Source: Clostridiales bacterium (lineage in GTDB: Bacteria > Bacillota > Clostridia > Oscillospirales > Oscillospiraceae). Taken from it: a DNA stretch of 46,819 nt. Of the stretch, positions 25,821 to 34,359 are shown one piece after another. The stretch is taken from contig JAJQBL010000020.1 of the NCBI GenBank assembly GCA_021203325.1, positions 5,771-52,589 on the forward strand, in the 5' to 3' direction. Under the pieces are notes generated by a model that did not search any database, was not told the origin of the DNA, and was given only the letters and a program-made list of their open reading frames with translations. A program made the position numbers and the translations under genes. How positions within the stretch are numbered: position 1 is the stretch's first letter; every line of letters starts with the position of its first letter.

Positions 25821-27128
25821 ATGGACTACACCTATACCGAACTCGTCACCTTTTTGCTGCTGTACGGCTTCCTGGGCTGGCTGATCGAAGTGATCGTCAT
25901 CGTGGTGAAGGACCGCACCTTCTCCAACCGGGGCTTTTTCGACCTGCCCATCTGCCCCAAGTACGGCATTATGGCGGTGGCGCTGATGGTGGCCCTCCCC
26001 ACGCTGGAGGGGCACGTCATCACCCAGTATATCCTGGCCCTGGTGGTGGTGTCGGTGGTGGACTTTCTGGCCGGCGACCTGACCCGCCGCACCTGGCGGC
26101 GAAAGCTGAGCCAGTACGAGCGGGCCACCCTCTTCTCCGGCGAATGGCAGGGCCTGCTCATGGCCATGGGGAAGGCGCTGACGGCGATGCTGGTGATTCT
26201 GCTGCTCCACCCCTTCCTGTATACCTTTGTCAGCCTGCTGCCCGTCCTGCTGCTGCGGATTGTGGACTGCGTGATTCTGGGCATCATGGCGTTTGACCTG
26301 GCAGGCGTCCTCTACGCCGTGTCCAAAAGCAGGAACGGGGCAGACCTGGCCCATGCGGAGGAGGTGCAGCAGCGCGAGCAGTCCGCCGTTCAGGGCAAAC
26401 TGGGAGATCTCATCTGCCGTAACGTCTGGAGGCGGCTGAACCGGGCCTACCCCGACATGGAGGGGCGGTATGGCCGGGACGCCGGGGACTATGTGTTCGC
26501 CAAGGGCGTGTGCCTGGACAAGCTGTTCTGGGTCTTTATCATCTGCGCCTTTCTGGGGGATTTGATCGAGACGGTGTTCTGCCGCTTCTCCGCCGGATAC
26601 TGGATGAGCCGCTCCAGCGTGCTGTACGGGGCCTTCTCCGTGGTGTGGGGCATCGGCGCGGTGGTGCTGACCATGGTGCTCCAGCCACTGGCGGGGAAGG
26701 AGGACCGTTATGTGTTCCTGGGGGGCGCCATTGTGGGCGGCGTGTACGAGTATATGTGCAGCGTGTTCACCGAGTACGTCTTTGGCACCGTCTTTTGGGA
26801 CTACAGCGATATGCCCTTCAACATCAACGGCCGCACCAACCTGCTGTTCTGCATCTTCTGGGGGCTGCTGGCGGTGGTGTGGATCAAGGTGCTCTACCCC
26901 GCCATCAGCGGGTGGATTGAGCATCTCCCCACCCTCTACGCCAAAGTGGTCACCTGGGCGCTGGTGCTGCTGATGGTCGCCGACGCCCTGCTCACCGGGG
27001 CGGTGATGCTGCGCTATGTGGAGCGGAGCTATGACCTGGAGGCCGGCACCGTGCTGGAGGAGTTTATTGACAACAACTATTCCGACGAATTTGTGGAGGA
27101 ACGATGGCCGAATATGAAACTGACCTGA
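25821..27128 (+). CDS. CmpB-type putative ABC transporter permease, internally duplicated
   Basis: 435 residues, strongly hydrophobic, with about 10 membrane segments. Two similar halves are visible: FLLLYGFLGWLIEVIVIVVK..FSNRGFFDLPICPKYG near residue 10, and WVFIICAFLGDLIETVFCRF..MSRSSVLYGAFSVVWG near residue 240. Each is followed by a short loop and further helices, a repeat of the CmpB-like family (PF06541). Annotated as a permease but the transport role is unproven. The start ATG follows AGAAGG. The last 25 bases overlap the start of the methyltransferase gene, so the two are translationally coupled. Confidence 0.8.
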   Translation: MDYTYTELVTFLLLYGFLGWLIEVIVIVVKDRTFSNRGFFDLPICPKYGIMAVALMVALPTLEGHVITQYILALVVVSVVDFLAGDLTRRTWRRKLSQYERATLFSGEWQGLLMAMGKALTAMLVILLLHPFLYTFVSLLPVLLLRIVDCVILGIMAFDLAGVLYAVSKSRNGADLAHAEEVQQREQSAVQGKLGDLICRNVWRRLNRAYPDMEGRYGRDAGDYVFAKGVCLDKLFWVFIICAFLGDLIETVFCRFSAGYWMSRSSVLYGAFSVVWGIGAVVLTMVLQPLAGKEDRYVFLGGAIVGGVYEYMCSVFTEYVFGTVFWDYSDMPFNINGRTNLLFCIFWGLLAVVWIKVLYPAISGWIEHLPTLYAKVVTWALVLLMVADALLTGAVMLRYVERSYDLEAGTVLEEFIDNNYSDEFVEERWPNMKLT

Positions 27129-28105
27129 GGGGGCCGGAGGAAGCCCTCCCCGCCTTCCTGCCCCCGCTGCTGGAGGAGCAGTATGGCCCCGCCCTGACGG
27201 AGCGGATTCTGGCGGGGTACCGCTGCCAGCGGGCGGTGACTCTCCGGGCCAACACGCTGAAAACAGACCGGGCGGCGGTGGAAGCCGCCCTGACCGACGC
27301 CGGGCTGGCGCCGGAGCAGCTGCCCTGGTACCCGGACGCCTTCCTGCTGCCCCGGGCCAGGGAGGACGCCGTCCGGGCCCTGCCGATGTACAAGGCGGGG
27401 GAGGTGTACCTCCAAAGCCTCAGCTCCATGCTGCCGCCCCTGGCGCTGAACCCCCAGCCGGGGATGGACATTCTTGACATGGCCGCCGCCCCCGGCGGAA
27501 AGACCACCCAGCTGGCGGCCCTCGCGGGGAACCGCTGCCACATCACCGCCTGCGAGCTGAATCCCCGCCGGGGGGAGCGGCTGAAATACAATGTGGCGAA
27601 GCAGGGGGCCTCCTGCGTCTACGTCATGGTGACGGACGCCCGGCAGCTCAGCGACAGCTTCGCCTTCGACAGCGTCCTGCTGGATGCGCCCTGCAGCGGC
27701 AGCGGCACCCTGTCCCTGACGGAGCCGGGGCCGGGACGGTTCACCCAGGCCCTGGTGGAGAAGAGCGTCCGCAGCCAAAAGGCTCTGCTGGCCAAGGGGC
27801 TTCGGCTCCTGAAGACGGGGGGCGAACTGGTATACTCCACCTGCTCCGTCCTGGCGGCGGAGAACGAGGACGTGGTGGCCTGGGCGCTGGAGAGCGCCGG
27901 AGTGGAGCTTGTTCCCATCCGGGGGGACTGGCTGGAGGCGCTGCCCCTGCTGCCCACCCGGCTGGCGGGGACGGTGTGCGTCTGTCCGGACAGCCGGTTC
28001 GAGGGCTTCTTCGTGGCAAAGCTCCGGAAAACCGGGCCGGTGCGCCTGCCGGGGATACCCGGCGGCGGGAAGGGGAGAGCCGCCGCCCGGCGGAGGAGAC
28101 GGTGA
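27104..28105 (+). CDS. RsmB/NOP-family RNA m5C methyltransferase
   Basis: 333-residue SAM-dependent rRNA or tRNA cytosine-5 methyltransferase. The SAM motif is MDILDMAAAPGGKTTQLA; the active-site blocks are LLDAPCSGSGTLS and ELVYSTCSVLAAEN, each with a catalytic cysteine. A short RNA-binding C-terminal part follows, ending in an Arg-rich tail (GRAAARRRRR). It is shorter than full RsmF/YebU and lacks the NusB-like domain of RsmB, so the target (16S rRNA likely) is uncertain. The ATG overlaps the CmpB-type gene with GGAGGA in that gene's coding region. Confidence 0.9.
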   Translation: MAEYETDLRGPEEALPAFLPPLLEEQYGPALTERILAGYRCQRAVTLRANTLKTDRAAVEAALTDAGLAPEQLPWYPDAFLLPRAREDAVRALPMYKAGEVYLQSLSSMLPPLALNPQPGMDILDMAAAPGGKTTQLAALAGNRCHITACELNPRRGERLKYNVAKQGASCVYVMVTDARQLSDSFAFDSVLLDAPCSGSGTLSLTEPGPGRFTQALVEKSVRSQKALLAKGLRLLKTGGELVYSTCSVLAAENEDVVAWALESAGVELVPIRGDWLEALPLLPTRLAGTVCVCPDSRFEGFFVAKLRKTGPVRLPGIPGGGKGRAAARRRRR

Positions 28106-28142
28106 TGGGGTGGACATCCTTAAAAGCCGCGGCTCCGCCGCC

Positions 28143-28352
28143 TCAAAACTCCCCGCCCTTGCGCCCCAGGTGGGGCGTGTCGTCCGCCCGCGCCTGATGC
28201 ATCCGGCCCCCGTCGATGCCCTCCGGCCTGCGTTTGTGCTGGGCGGTGTGTCTACCGTCCTGCACGTCCGGCGTCAGGTCAAAGGCGAACTCCGCGTCGT
28301 CCTTCTGGCCGTCCAGGGGGCGGCGGAGGGGGCTTTTCTTCCGTTTTGCCAA
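28143..28352 (-). CDS. Small uncharacterised basic protein (69 residues)
   Basis: Start TTG at 28352, 8 bases after AAGGAGG, giving MAKRKKSPLRRPLDG..DDAEFAFDLTPDVQDG and a His/Arg/Gly-rich tail. The frame remains open to 28394 with ATG choices that have no binding site. Hydrophilic, no signal peptide. I do not recognise the family. The strong binding site and position (convergent with the methyltransferase, divergent from ferredoxin) support it as real. Confidence 0.5.
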   Translation of the reverse strand: MAKRKKSPLRRPLDGQKDDAEFAFDLTPDVQDGRHTAQHKRRPEGIDGGRMHQARADDTPHLGRKGGEF

Positions 28353-28434
28353 ATTCTGCACCTCCTTTCCCATGGATAAAGGGAGTGTGCCCACGTTTCA
28401 GGCCGGATATTCCGGCACTTTTTCGGAGACTGGA

Positions 28435-28500
28435 GGTTAAACACCACTAACTTTTTAGGCAGATACTTCCGGTATTTTCGGTTAATTGCCGCTAACTTTT
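28435..28500 (+). promoter_or_regulatory. Pair of ~22-bp direct repeats upstream of ferredoxin
   Basis: GGTTAAACACCACTAACTTT (from 28435) and GGTTAATTGCCGCTAACTTT (from 28480), 45 bases apart, just before the ferredoxin promoter. The spacing is about four helical turns, so an activator or repressor site pair is possible. No regulator is suggested by name. Confidence 0.4.
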
Positions 28501-28520
28501 GATTTTTTTGAAAATTTCCC

Positions 28521-28548
28521 TTGATTTTTTTCGCAATCATGCTACAAT
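28521..28548 (+). promoter_or_regulatory. Ferredoxin promoter
   Basis: -35 TTGATT (28521-28526), 16 bases, -10 TACAAT (28543-28548), about 30 bases before the start codon. Confidence 0.65.
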
Positions 28549-28579
28549 GAACTCATCCAGAAACAAGGAGGAATTTATC

Positions 28580-28750
28580 ATGGCATTTAAGATTGGCGAA
28601 GGCTGCATTTCCTGCGGCACCTGCGCTGAGAACTGCCCCGTCGGCGCGATCTCCGAGGGCGATGATGCTTATGTCATCGATGCCGATGCCTGCATCTCCT
28701 GCGGCACCTGTGCTGAGAACTGCCCCATGGGTATCATTGCTGAGGACTAA
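28580..28750 (+). CDS. 2[4Fe-4S] ferredoxin
   Basis: 56-residue clostridial-type electron carrier. Two CxxCxxCxxxC(P) motifs, CISCGTCAENCP near residues 9-20 and again near 38-49, show the internal duplication. The ATG at 28580 follows AAGGAGG. Single-gene transcript between a promoter and a strong terminator. Likely partners are hydrogenase or pyruvate:ferredoxin oxidoreductase, not in the window. Codon use is strongly biased, consistent with high expression. Confidence 0.95.
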   Translation: MAFKIGEGCISCGTCAENCPVGAISEGDDAYVIDADACISCGTCAENCPMGIIAED

Positions 28751-28766
28751 CCCCCAACCTTACATA

Positions 28767-28798
28767 AAAATGCGGACGGAGCCCTCCGTCCGCATTTT
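28767..28798 (+). terminator. Ferredoxin terminator
   Basis: 15-bp stem AAAATGCGGACGGAG / CTCCGTCCGCATTTT with a 2-base loop, then TTATT. Confidence 0.85.
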
Positions 28799-28810
28799 TA
28801 TTCGCCCTAT

Positions 28811-28828
28811 TCTGCATATTTATACATT
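28811..28828 (+). promoter_or_regulatory. ARG box 1 (ArgR/AhrC operator)
   Basis: TCTGCATATTTATACATT matches the operator consensus TNTGNATWWWWATNCANA at every defined position except the last. It lies 53 bases upstream of a perfect box. Confidence 0.6.
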
Positions 28829-28863
28829 TCTCGTGGGTATATCGGGAAACGGCCGGGAAGCAA

Positions 28864-28881
28864 TTTGCATTTTTATGCAAA
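28864..28881 (+). promoter_or_regulatory. ARG box 2 (ArgR/AhrC operator), perfect match
   Basis: TTTGCATTTTTATGCAAA fits TNTGNATWWWWATNCANA at all positions and is palindromic. It sits immediately upstream of the argG -35 element, so arginine-dependent repression of argG-argH is expected from what is known of ArgR/AhrC. Confidence 0.75.
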
Positions 28882-28888
28882 TTGATGC

Positions 28889-28917
28889 TTGCAATCCGGC
28901 CCGGGCCGTGGTAAGAT
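28889..28917 (+). promoter_or_regulatory. argG promoter
   Basis: -35 TTGCAA (28889-28894), 17 bases, -10 TAAGAT (28912-28917). The leader of about 50 bases ends in TAGGAGGAA before the argG ATG. Confidence 0.65.
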
Positions 28918-28972
28918 AACCCTCGTAGACAAGCTTCTGCGGTTTCGCAGTTCATTTTTAGGAGGAATCCCC

Positions 28973-30196
28973 ATGGCAAAGAAAGAAATCAAGAAGGTCG
29001 TTCTGGCTTACTCCGGCGGTCTGGATACGTCCATCATCATCCCCTGGCTGAAGGAGAACTATAATAATCCTGAGATCATCGCCGTGGCCGGCAACGTGGG
29101 CCAGGCGGACGAGCTGGACGGCCTGGAGGAGAAGGCCCTGAAAACCGGGGCCAGCAAGCTCATCGTGGCCGACCTGGTGGACGAGATGGTGGACGAGGTC
29201 ATCGTCCCCTCCGTCATGGCCGACGCCAAGTATGAGACTTACCTGCTGGGCACCGCCTTTGCCCGCCCCATCATCGGCCGGAAGCTGGCCCAGATCGCCC
29301 TGGAGGAGGGCGCGGACGCCATCGCCCACGGCTGCACCGGCAAGGGCAACGACCAGGTGCGGTTTGAGCTGGCCATCAAGCGCTTCGCCCCCGGCATGAC
29401 CATCATTGCCCCCTGGCGTGAGTGGGACATCGTCTCCCGCGACCAGGAGATCGACTATGCCGAGGCCCACAACGTCCCCCTGAAAATCACCCGCGAGACC
29501 AACTACTCCAAGGACAAGAACCTGTGGCACCTGAGCCATGAGGGTCTGGACCTGGAGGACCCGGCCAACGAGCCCCAGTACGACAAGCCCGGCTTCCTGG
29601 AGATGGGCGTCTCCCCCATTCAGGCCCCGGACGAGCCCACCTATGTCACCCTGGAGTTTGAGCAGGGCAAGCCGGTAGCCATCAACGGCGAGCGCAAGAA
29701 AGCCTCCGACATCATCCGCGACCTGAACGAGTACGGCGGAAAGAACGGCATCGGCATCATCGACATCGTGGAGAACCGTCTGGTGGGCATGAAGGACCGT
29801 GGCGTCTATGAGACCCCGGGCGGCACCATCCTGTACAAGGCCCACGAGCTGCTGGAGATGATCACCGTGGACAAGGACACCCTCCACGAGAAGCAGAAGC
29901 TCAGCGTGGACTTTGCCGACCTGATCTACAACGGCAAGTGGTTCAGCCCCCTGCGGGAGGCCCTGTCCGCCTTCGTGACGGAGACCCAGAAGTACGTCAC
30001 CGGCACCGTGAAGGTCAAGCTGTACAAGGGCAACATCATCCCCGCCGGCATGACCTCCCCCTACTCCCTGTACTCCGAGAGCCTGGCCACCTTTGACGAG
30101 TCCGACTATGACCAGAAGGACGCCGCCGGCTTCATCAACCTGTGGGGTCTGCCCACCACCGTCCAGGCGCTGCGGGAGCAGGGCAAGCTGAACTAA
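28973..30196 (+). CDS. argG: Argininosuccinate synthase
   Basis: 407-residue enzyme joining citrulline and aspartate with ATP to form argininosuccinate. The N-type ATP pyrophosphatase motif [10 protein letters not shown] is at residues 12-21, followed by [15 protein letters not shown] and [16 protein letters not shown]. The ATG at 28973 ([10 protein letters not shown]) follows TAGGAGGAA; the frame is open from 28889, before the predicted transcript start. First gene of argG-argH, under two ARG boxes. Confidence 0.97.
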   Translation: MAKKEIKKVVLAYSGGLDTSIIIPWLKENYNNPEIIAVAGNVGQADELDGLEEKALKTGASKLIVADLVDEMVDEVIVPSVMADAKYETYLLGTAFARPIIGRKLAQIALEEGADAIAHGCTGKGNDQVRFELAIKRFAPGMTIIAPWREWDIVSRDQEIDYAEAHNVPLKITRETNYSKDKNLWHLSHEGLDLEDPANEPQYDKPGFLEMGVSPIQAPDEPTYVTLEFEQGKPVAINGERKKASDIIRDLNEYGGKNGIGIIDIVENRLVGMKDRGVYETPGGTILYKAHELLEMITVDKDTLHEKQKLSVDFADLIYNGKWFSPLREALSAFVTETQKYVTGTVKVKLYKGNIIPAGMTSPYSLYSESLATFDESDYDQKDAAGFINLWGLPTTVQALREQGKLN

Positions 30197-30226
30197 GCGC
30201 CACGGCAGTAAGGAGAGACAACAGTT

Positions 30227-31624
30227 ATGAAACTCTGGGCCGGACGCTTTCAGAAGGAAACCGACTCCCTGGTAAACGATTTTAACGCATCCATTGACTT
30301 TGACCAGCGGCTTTACGCCCAGGACATCAAAGGTTCCATCGCCCACGCCACCATGCTGGGGGAGCAGGGCATCATCCCCCAGGAGGACGCGGACGCCATC
30401 ATCAACGGCCTGAAGACGATTCTGGCGGACATCGAGGCGGGGGAAGTGGAGTTCTCCCTGGACAACGAGGACATCCACATGAATATCGAGACCATCCTGA
30501 CGGAGCGCATCGGCTCCGCCGGGAAGCGCCTCCACACCGCCCGCAGCCGGAACGACCAGGTGGCGGTGGACTTCCGGATGTTCGTGAAGGACGAGATCCC
30601 CGTCATCATCGATCAGATTCTGGACCTGGAGGATGTCCTCATCCGCAAGGCGGAGCAGAATATTGACACGGTCATGCCCGGCTACACCCATATGCAGCGG
30701 GCGCAGCCCACCACCTTCGCCCACTATATGATGGCCTACGCCAATATGTTCCGCCGGGATGTGACCCGTCTGGAGGACTGTATGGAGCGGATGGACGAGT
30801 GCCCCCTGGGGGCCGGCGCCCTGGCCACCTCCTCCTACCCGGTGAACCGGGCCAGGACGGCGGAGCTGCTGGGCTTCCAGCGGCCCACGGAGAACTCCAT
30901 GGACTCCGTCTCCGACCGGGACTATGCCATTGAGTTCCTCAGCGCCTGCAGCCTGCTGATGATGCACCTGTCCCGCTTCTCTGAGGAAATCATCCTATGG
31001 TGCAGCTGGGAGTTCAAGTTCGTGGACCTGGACGACGCTTATTCCACCGGCTCCTCCATCATGCCCCAGAAGAAGAACCCCGACGTGGCCGAGCTGGTGC
31101 GGGGCAAGACCGGCCGGGTCTATGGCGACCTGGTGAGCCTGCTGACGGTGATGAAGGGCCTCCCCCTGGCTTACAACAAGGATATGCAGGAGGACAAGGA
31201 GCCGGTGTTCGACGCCATCGACACGGTGGAGCAGTGCGTCCCCGTCTTTGCCGCCATGCTGGACACCCTGACCATCCGGCCCAAGGATATGGCCCGGGCC
31301 GCCTCCCGTGGCTTCATCAACGCCACCGACTGCGCCGACTACCTGACCAAGAAGGGGATGCCCTTCCGGGAGGCCTATATGGTGGTGGGGCGGCTGGTGA
31401 ACAGCTGCATCAAGTCCGGCGACACTCTGGACACCCTGACCCTGCGGGACTTCCGGGCCATCTCCGACCTGTTCGACTCCGACATCTACCGCGCTCTGGA
31501 GCTGCGGCACTGCGTCGGGGAGCGGAAGGTCTACGGCGGCCCCTCCCCGGAGGACACCACCCGGCAGATTCAGTCCGTGAAGGACTTCGTGGCGGCCCAC
31601 CGGCGGCCCCAGGCGCAGGAATAA
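30227..31624 (+). CDS. argH: Argininosuccinate lyase
   Basis: 465-residue fumarase-superfamily enzyme splitting argininosuccinate into arginine and fumarate. The signature GSSIMPQKKNPD with the catalytic Ser in the flexible loop is intact; the N-terminal MKLWAGRFQKETDSLVNDFNAS and HTARSRNDQVAVD are typical. The ATG follows AAGGAGAG, 30 bases after argG, so the two are cotranscribed. A terminator follows at 31642. Confidence 0.97.
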   Translation: MKLWAGRFQKETDSLVNDFNASIDFDQRLYAQDIKGSIAHATMLGEQGIIPQEDADAIINGLKTILADIEAGEVEFSLDNEDIHMNIETILTERIGSAGKRLHTARSRNDQVAVDFRMFVKDEIPVIIDQILDLEDVLIRKAEQNIDTVMPGYTHMQRAQPTTFAHYMMAYANMFRRDVTRLEDCMERMDECPLGAGALATSSYPVNRARTAELLGFQRPTENSMDSVSDRDYAIEFLSACSLLMMHLSRFSEEIILWCSWEFKFVDLDDAYSTGSSIMPQKKNPDVAELVRGKTGRVYGDLVSLLTVMKGLPLAYNKDMQEDKEPVFDAIDTVEQCVPVFAAMLDTLTIRPKDMARAASRGFINATDCADYLTKKGMPFREAYMVVGRLVNSCIKSGDTLDTLTLRDFRAISDLFDSDIYRALELRHCVGERKVYGGPSPEDTTRQIQSVKDFVAAHRRPQAQE

Positions 31625-31641
31625 TCGAATCGCTTCCGACG

Positions 31642-31685
31642 GCGGGGCGAGTGGCAACACTTGCCCCGCTGATTTGCTTTTTTTG
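31642..31685 (+). terminator. Terminator of argGH
   Basis: Stem GCGGGGC-AGTG (from 31642) / CACT-GCCCCGC (ending 31669) with loop GCAA, then GATTTGCTTTTTTT. Confidence 0.75.
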
Positions 31686-31739
31686 TGCGGGGATTTCTTT
31701 CGCTGAAAAGTGCAATGCCCTATCGCCCTTTCCGCCAGG

Positions 31740-32075
31740 AGTAACAGCGTAGTCTTACAGTCAGATGTCCACGACCAAAGGGCAACAAAATTGCCGACCG
31801 TTCCGCCGTAAGGCCGGAACGTGGCGGCAATCCCCGCCAGCCGCCATCGGCGGCAGTCTCACCACTTGAAAGTTACTTCGCCTGTTGCCTGATAGACCAC
31901 CTATAGATGAGACAGCGCGAAGCCCCAGTGGGATAGGAGAGGGATTCTTAAGGGGGAGCGAGGCCCCGAGCTTCCCCTTAAGCCGCCTTCTTTCCCCCAT
32001 TTCTTGGCGGAGCAAGAAATGGGGCCCCCGGAGGGAAAGAACGTTTTTCCTTCATCATTCCTTGTCTAAGGAAAT
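31740..32075 (-). repeat. Intergenic repeat family R, copy 3 (reverse orientation)
   Basis: On the minus strand it begins at TTTCCTTAGACAAGGAATG and carries hairpin 1 CCCCATTTCTTG / CAAGAAATGGGG, hairpin 2 CTTAAGGGG / CCCCTTAAG, ACTGCCGCCGATGGCGGCTGG, and hairpin 5 TTGCCG..CGTTCC / GGAACG..CGGCAA. Pairing in hairpin 5 is kept with bases different from copies 1 and 4. It fills the gap between argH and argC. The end nearest argH has diverged. No gene seen inside. Confidence 0.75.
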
Positions 32076-32113
32076 CACCCCCCGGAACCTGCAACGAACC
32101 GTTGCCCACCTCA

Positions 32114-32142
32114 TTGACAGCTCTCCCGGAACCCATTAAAAT
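32114..32142 (+). promoter_or_regulatory. Promoter of argCJBD
   Basis: -35 TTGACA (32114-32119), 17 bases, -10 TAAAAT (32137-32142), giving a short leader to the argC ATG. No ARG box is visible here, unlike at argG. Confidence 0.7.
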
Positions 32143-32170
32143 AACAATAGTATGACATGGGAGGTTTTCC

Positions 32171-33094
32171 ATGAAACCCAAGGTATATATCGACGGTCAG
32201 GCAGGCACCACCGGCCTGCAAATCTACCAGCGCCTGGGGGCGCGGACGGACATCGAGCTTTTGACCATCTCCCCCGCGCTGCACCGGGACGTGGCGGAGC
32301 GGAAAAAGCTGATGAACCGGGCCGACCTGGTGTTCCTCTGCCTGCCGGACGCCGCCGCCGTGGAGGCGGTGGCCCTGGTGGAGAACCCGGCCACCCGCAT
32401 CATTGACGCCTCCACCGCCCACCGCACAAACCCCGCCTGGGTGTACGGCTACCCGGAGCTGCGCCCCGGCCAGCGGGAGGCCATCGCCCAGTCCAAACGG
32501 GTGGCGAACCCCGGCTGTCACGCCACCGGCTTTATCTCCGCCGTGGCCCCGCTGGTGCAGGCGGGGGTGCTGTCCCCGGCGGACTTCGTGGCCTGCTACT
32601 CGCTGACGGGGTATTCCGGCGGCGGCAAGGGGATGATCGGGGACTATGAGGCCCCTGACCGGCCCCAGGCCCTCAGCGCCCCCGCCCTCTACGGCCTGAC
32701 CCTGAACCACAAGCACGTCCCGGAGATGCAAGCGGTCTGCGGTCTGGAAACCGCCCCCTGCTTCACCCCGGTGGTGGACGACTACTATAAAGGTATGGCC
32801 ACCACCGTGCTGCTGCCCAAATCCGCCAAAGTGATGTGGGAGGCCCTCTCTGCCCACTACGCCGGGCAGGCCATGGTGTCCGTGGCACCGCTGGAGAACC
32901 CCGGCAAGCTGTACGCCAACGCCCTGGCGGGGCTGGACACCCTGACGCTCCACGTCTGCGGCAACGAGGCCCGCTGCACCGTCACTGCCCTCTTTGACAA
33001 CCTGGGCAAGGGGGCCTCCGGCGCGGCGGTGCAGAACATGAACCTGATGCTGGGCTTCCGGGAAACGGAGAGCCTGCATCTGTCTGAATCATGA
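32171..33094 (+). CDS. argC: N-acetyl-gamma-glutamyl-phosphate reductase (short type)
   Basis: 307-residue NADPH-dependent reductase making N-acetylglutamate semialdehyde. The dinucleotide-binding start is VYIDGQAGTTGLQIYQRL, and the catalytic Cys lies in VANPGCHATGF. The length matches the short ArgC class rather than the roughly 345-residue form. The ATG follows GGGAGG by 6 bases. First gene of argC-argJ-argB-argD-acetyltransferase. Confidence 0.95.
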   Translation: MKPKVYIDGQAGTTGLQIYQRLGARTDIELLTISPALHRDVAERKKLMNRADLVFLCLPDAAAVEAVALVENPATRIIDASTAHRTNPAWVYGYPELRPGQREAIAQSKRVANPGCHATGFISAVAPLVQAGVLSPADFVACYSLTGYSGGGKGMIGDYEAPDRPQALSAPALYGLTLNHKHVPEMQAVCGLETAPCFTPVVDDYYKGMATTVLLPKSAKVMWEALSAHYAGQAMVSVAPLENPGKLYANALAGLDTLTLHVCGNEARCTVTALFDNLGKGASGAAVQNMNLMLGFRETESLHLSES

Positions 33095-33124
33095 TTACAG
33101 ATTACATATAAAGGAGAACCAGCT

Positions 33125-34345
33125 ATGAAACAACTTCCCGGCGGCGTCTGCGCCGCAAAGGGCTTCCGCGCCGCGGCCACCCATGCCGGCGTCAAGGCGG
33201 GCAGCTCTCCCGACAAGAACGACCTGGCCCTGATCTTTTCCGAGGCGGAGTGCAACGCCGCCGGTATGTTCACCACCAACCGGGTGAAGGCCGCCCCGGT
33301 GTACGTCACCATGGCCCACCTGGAGAGCGGCGTACTACGGGGCGTGGTGGTGAACTCCGGCAACGCCAACGCCTGCTGTCACCTGTCCCATGAGCACGCG
33401 GAGGAGGTCTGCGCCGCCGCCGCAAAGGTACTGGGGGTGTCCCCGGACGACATCGCCGTGGGTTCCACCGGCGTCATCGGCCAGGAGCTGAACGCCCAGG
33501 CCATCATCGACGCCCTCCCCGGTCTGGCCCGGAATCTGACCAAGGACGGCTCCGACGCCGCCGCCCACGCCATCATGACCACCGACACGAAGAAGAAGGA
33601 GATCGCCGTCTCCTTTGAGGTGGGGGGCAAGACGGTGAAGCTGGGGGGCATCGCGAAGGGCTCCGGCATGATTCACCCCGCCATGGGCACCATGCTGTGC
33701 TACCTGACCACCGACTGCGCCATCTCCACCGAGATGCTGGGGGACGCCCTCCATCAGGTGGTGCCCCGCACCTTCAACCGGGTCACCGTGGACGGCGACA
33801 CCTCCACCAATGACACCTGCCTGCTGATGGCCAACGGCCTTGCCGGGAACCCCCTCATCGAGTGGAAGGACGAGGGCTATGACGCCTTCGTGGAGGCGCT
33901 GACCGAGGTCTGCACCTATCTGGCGAAGCACATGGCCGCCGACGGCGAAGGGGCCAGCCGCCTCATCACCTGCACCGTCTCCGGCTCCCGCAGCGAGGAC
34001 GCGGCGGAGCGGCTCAGCAAGAGCATCGTCTCCTCCTCCCTGGTGAAGGCCGCCGTCTTCGGGGCGGACGCCAACTGGGGGCGGGTGGTCTGCGCCATGG
34101 GCTACTCCCGGGCGCCCTTCCGCCCGGAGTGCGTGGAGGTGCGCTTCGCCTCCGCCGCCGGGGAGATTCAGGTGTGCTATGAGGGAATGCAGGTGCTGTT
34201 TGACGAGGACAAGGCCAAGGCCATCCTCTCCCAGCCGGAGGTGGAGATTCTGGTGAATGTCCACGAGGGCAGCGCCAGCGCCACCTGCTGGGGCTGCGAC
34301 CTGACCTATGAGTACGTCCGCATCAACGGAGATTACCGCACCTGA
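33125..34345 (+). CDS. argJ: Bifunctional glutamate N-acetyltransferase / ornithine acetyltransferase
   Basis: 406-residue precursor of the enzyme that moves acetyl from N-acetylornithine to glutamate, making the pathway cyclic. It self-cleaves before a Thr nucleophile; here KGSGMIHPAMGTMLCYLTTD places the cut at Gly188-Thr189 (most homologues have Ala-Thr). NSGNANACC near residue 77 and GSTGVIGQ near 113 match the oxyanion region. The ATG follows AAAGGAGAA. With ArgJ present no argE is needed, and none is seen. Confidence 0.96.
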   Translation: MKQLPGGVCAAKGFRAAATHAGVKAGSSPDKNDLALIFSEAECNAAGMFTTNRVKAAPVYVTMAHLESGVLRGVVVNSGNANACCHLSHEHAEEVCAAAAKVLGVSPDDIAVGSTGVIGQELNAQAIIDALPGLARNLTKDGSDAAAHAIMTTDTKKKEIAVSFEVGGKTVKLGGIAKGSGMIHPAMGTMLCYLTTDCAISTEMLGDALHQVVPRTFNRVTVDGDTSTNDTCLLMANGLAGNPLIEWKDEGYDAFVEALTEVCTYLAKHMAADGEGASRLITCTVSGSRSEDAAERLSKSIVSSSLVKAAVFGADANWGRVVCAMGYSRAPFRPECVEVRFASAAGEIQVCYEGMQVLFDEDKAKAILSQPEVEILVNVHEGSASATCWGCDLTYEYVRINGDYRT

Positions 34346-34359
34346 CCGGAGGGAGAACC

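Noticed and set aside
28958-30967. 669-codon minus-strand frame opposite argG and argH
   Set aside because: Spans two well-supported enzymes on the other strand and has shadow composition.
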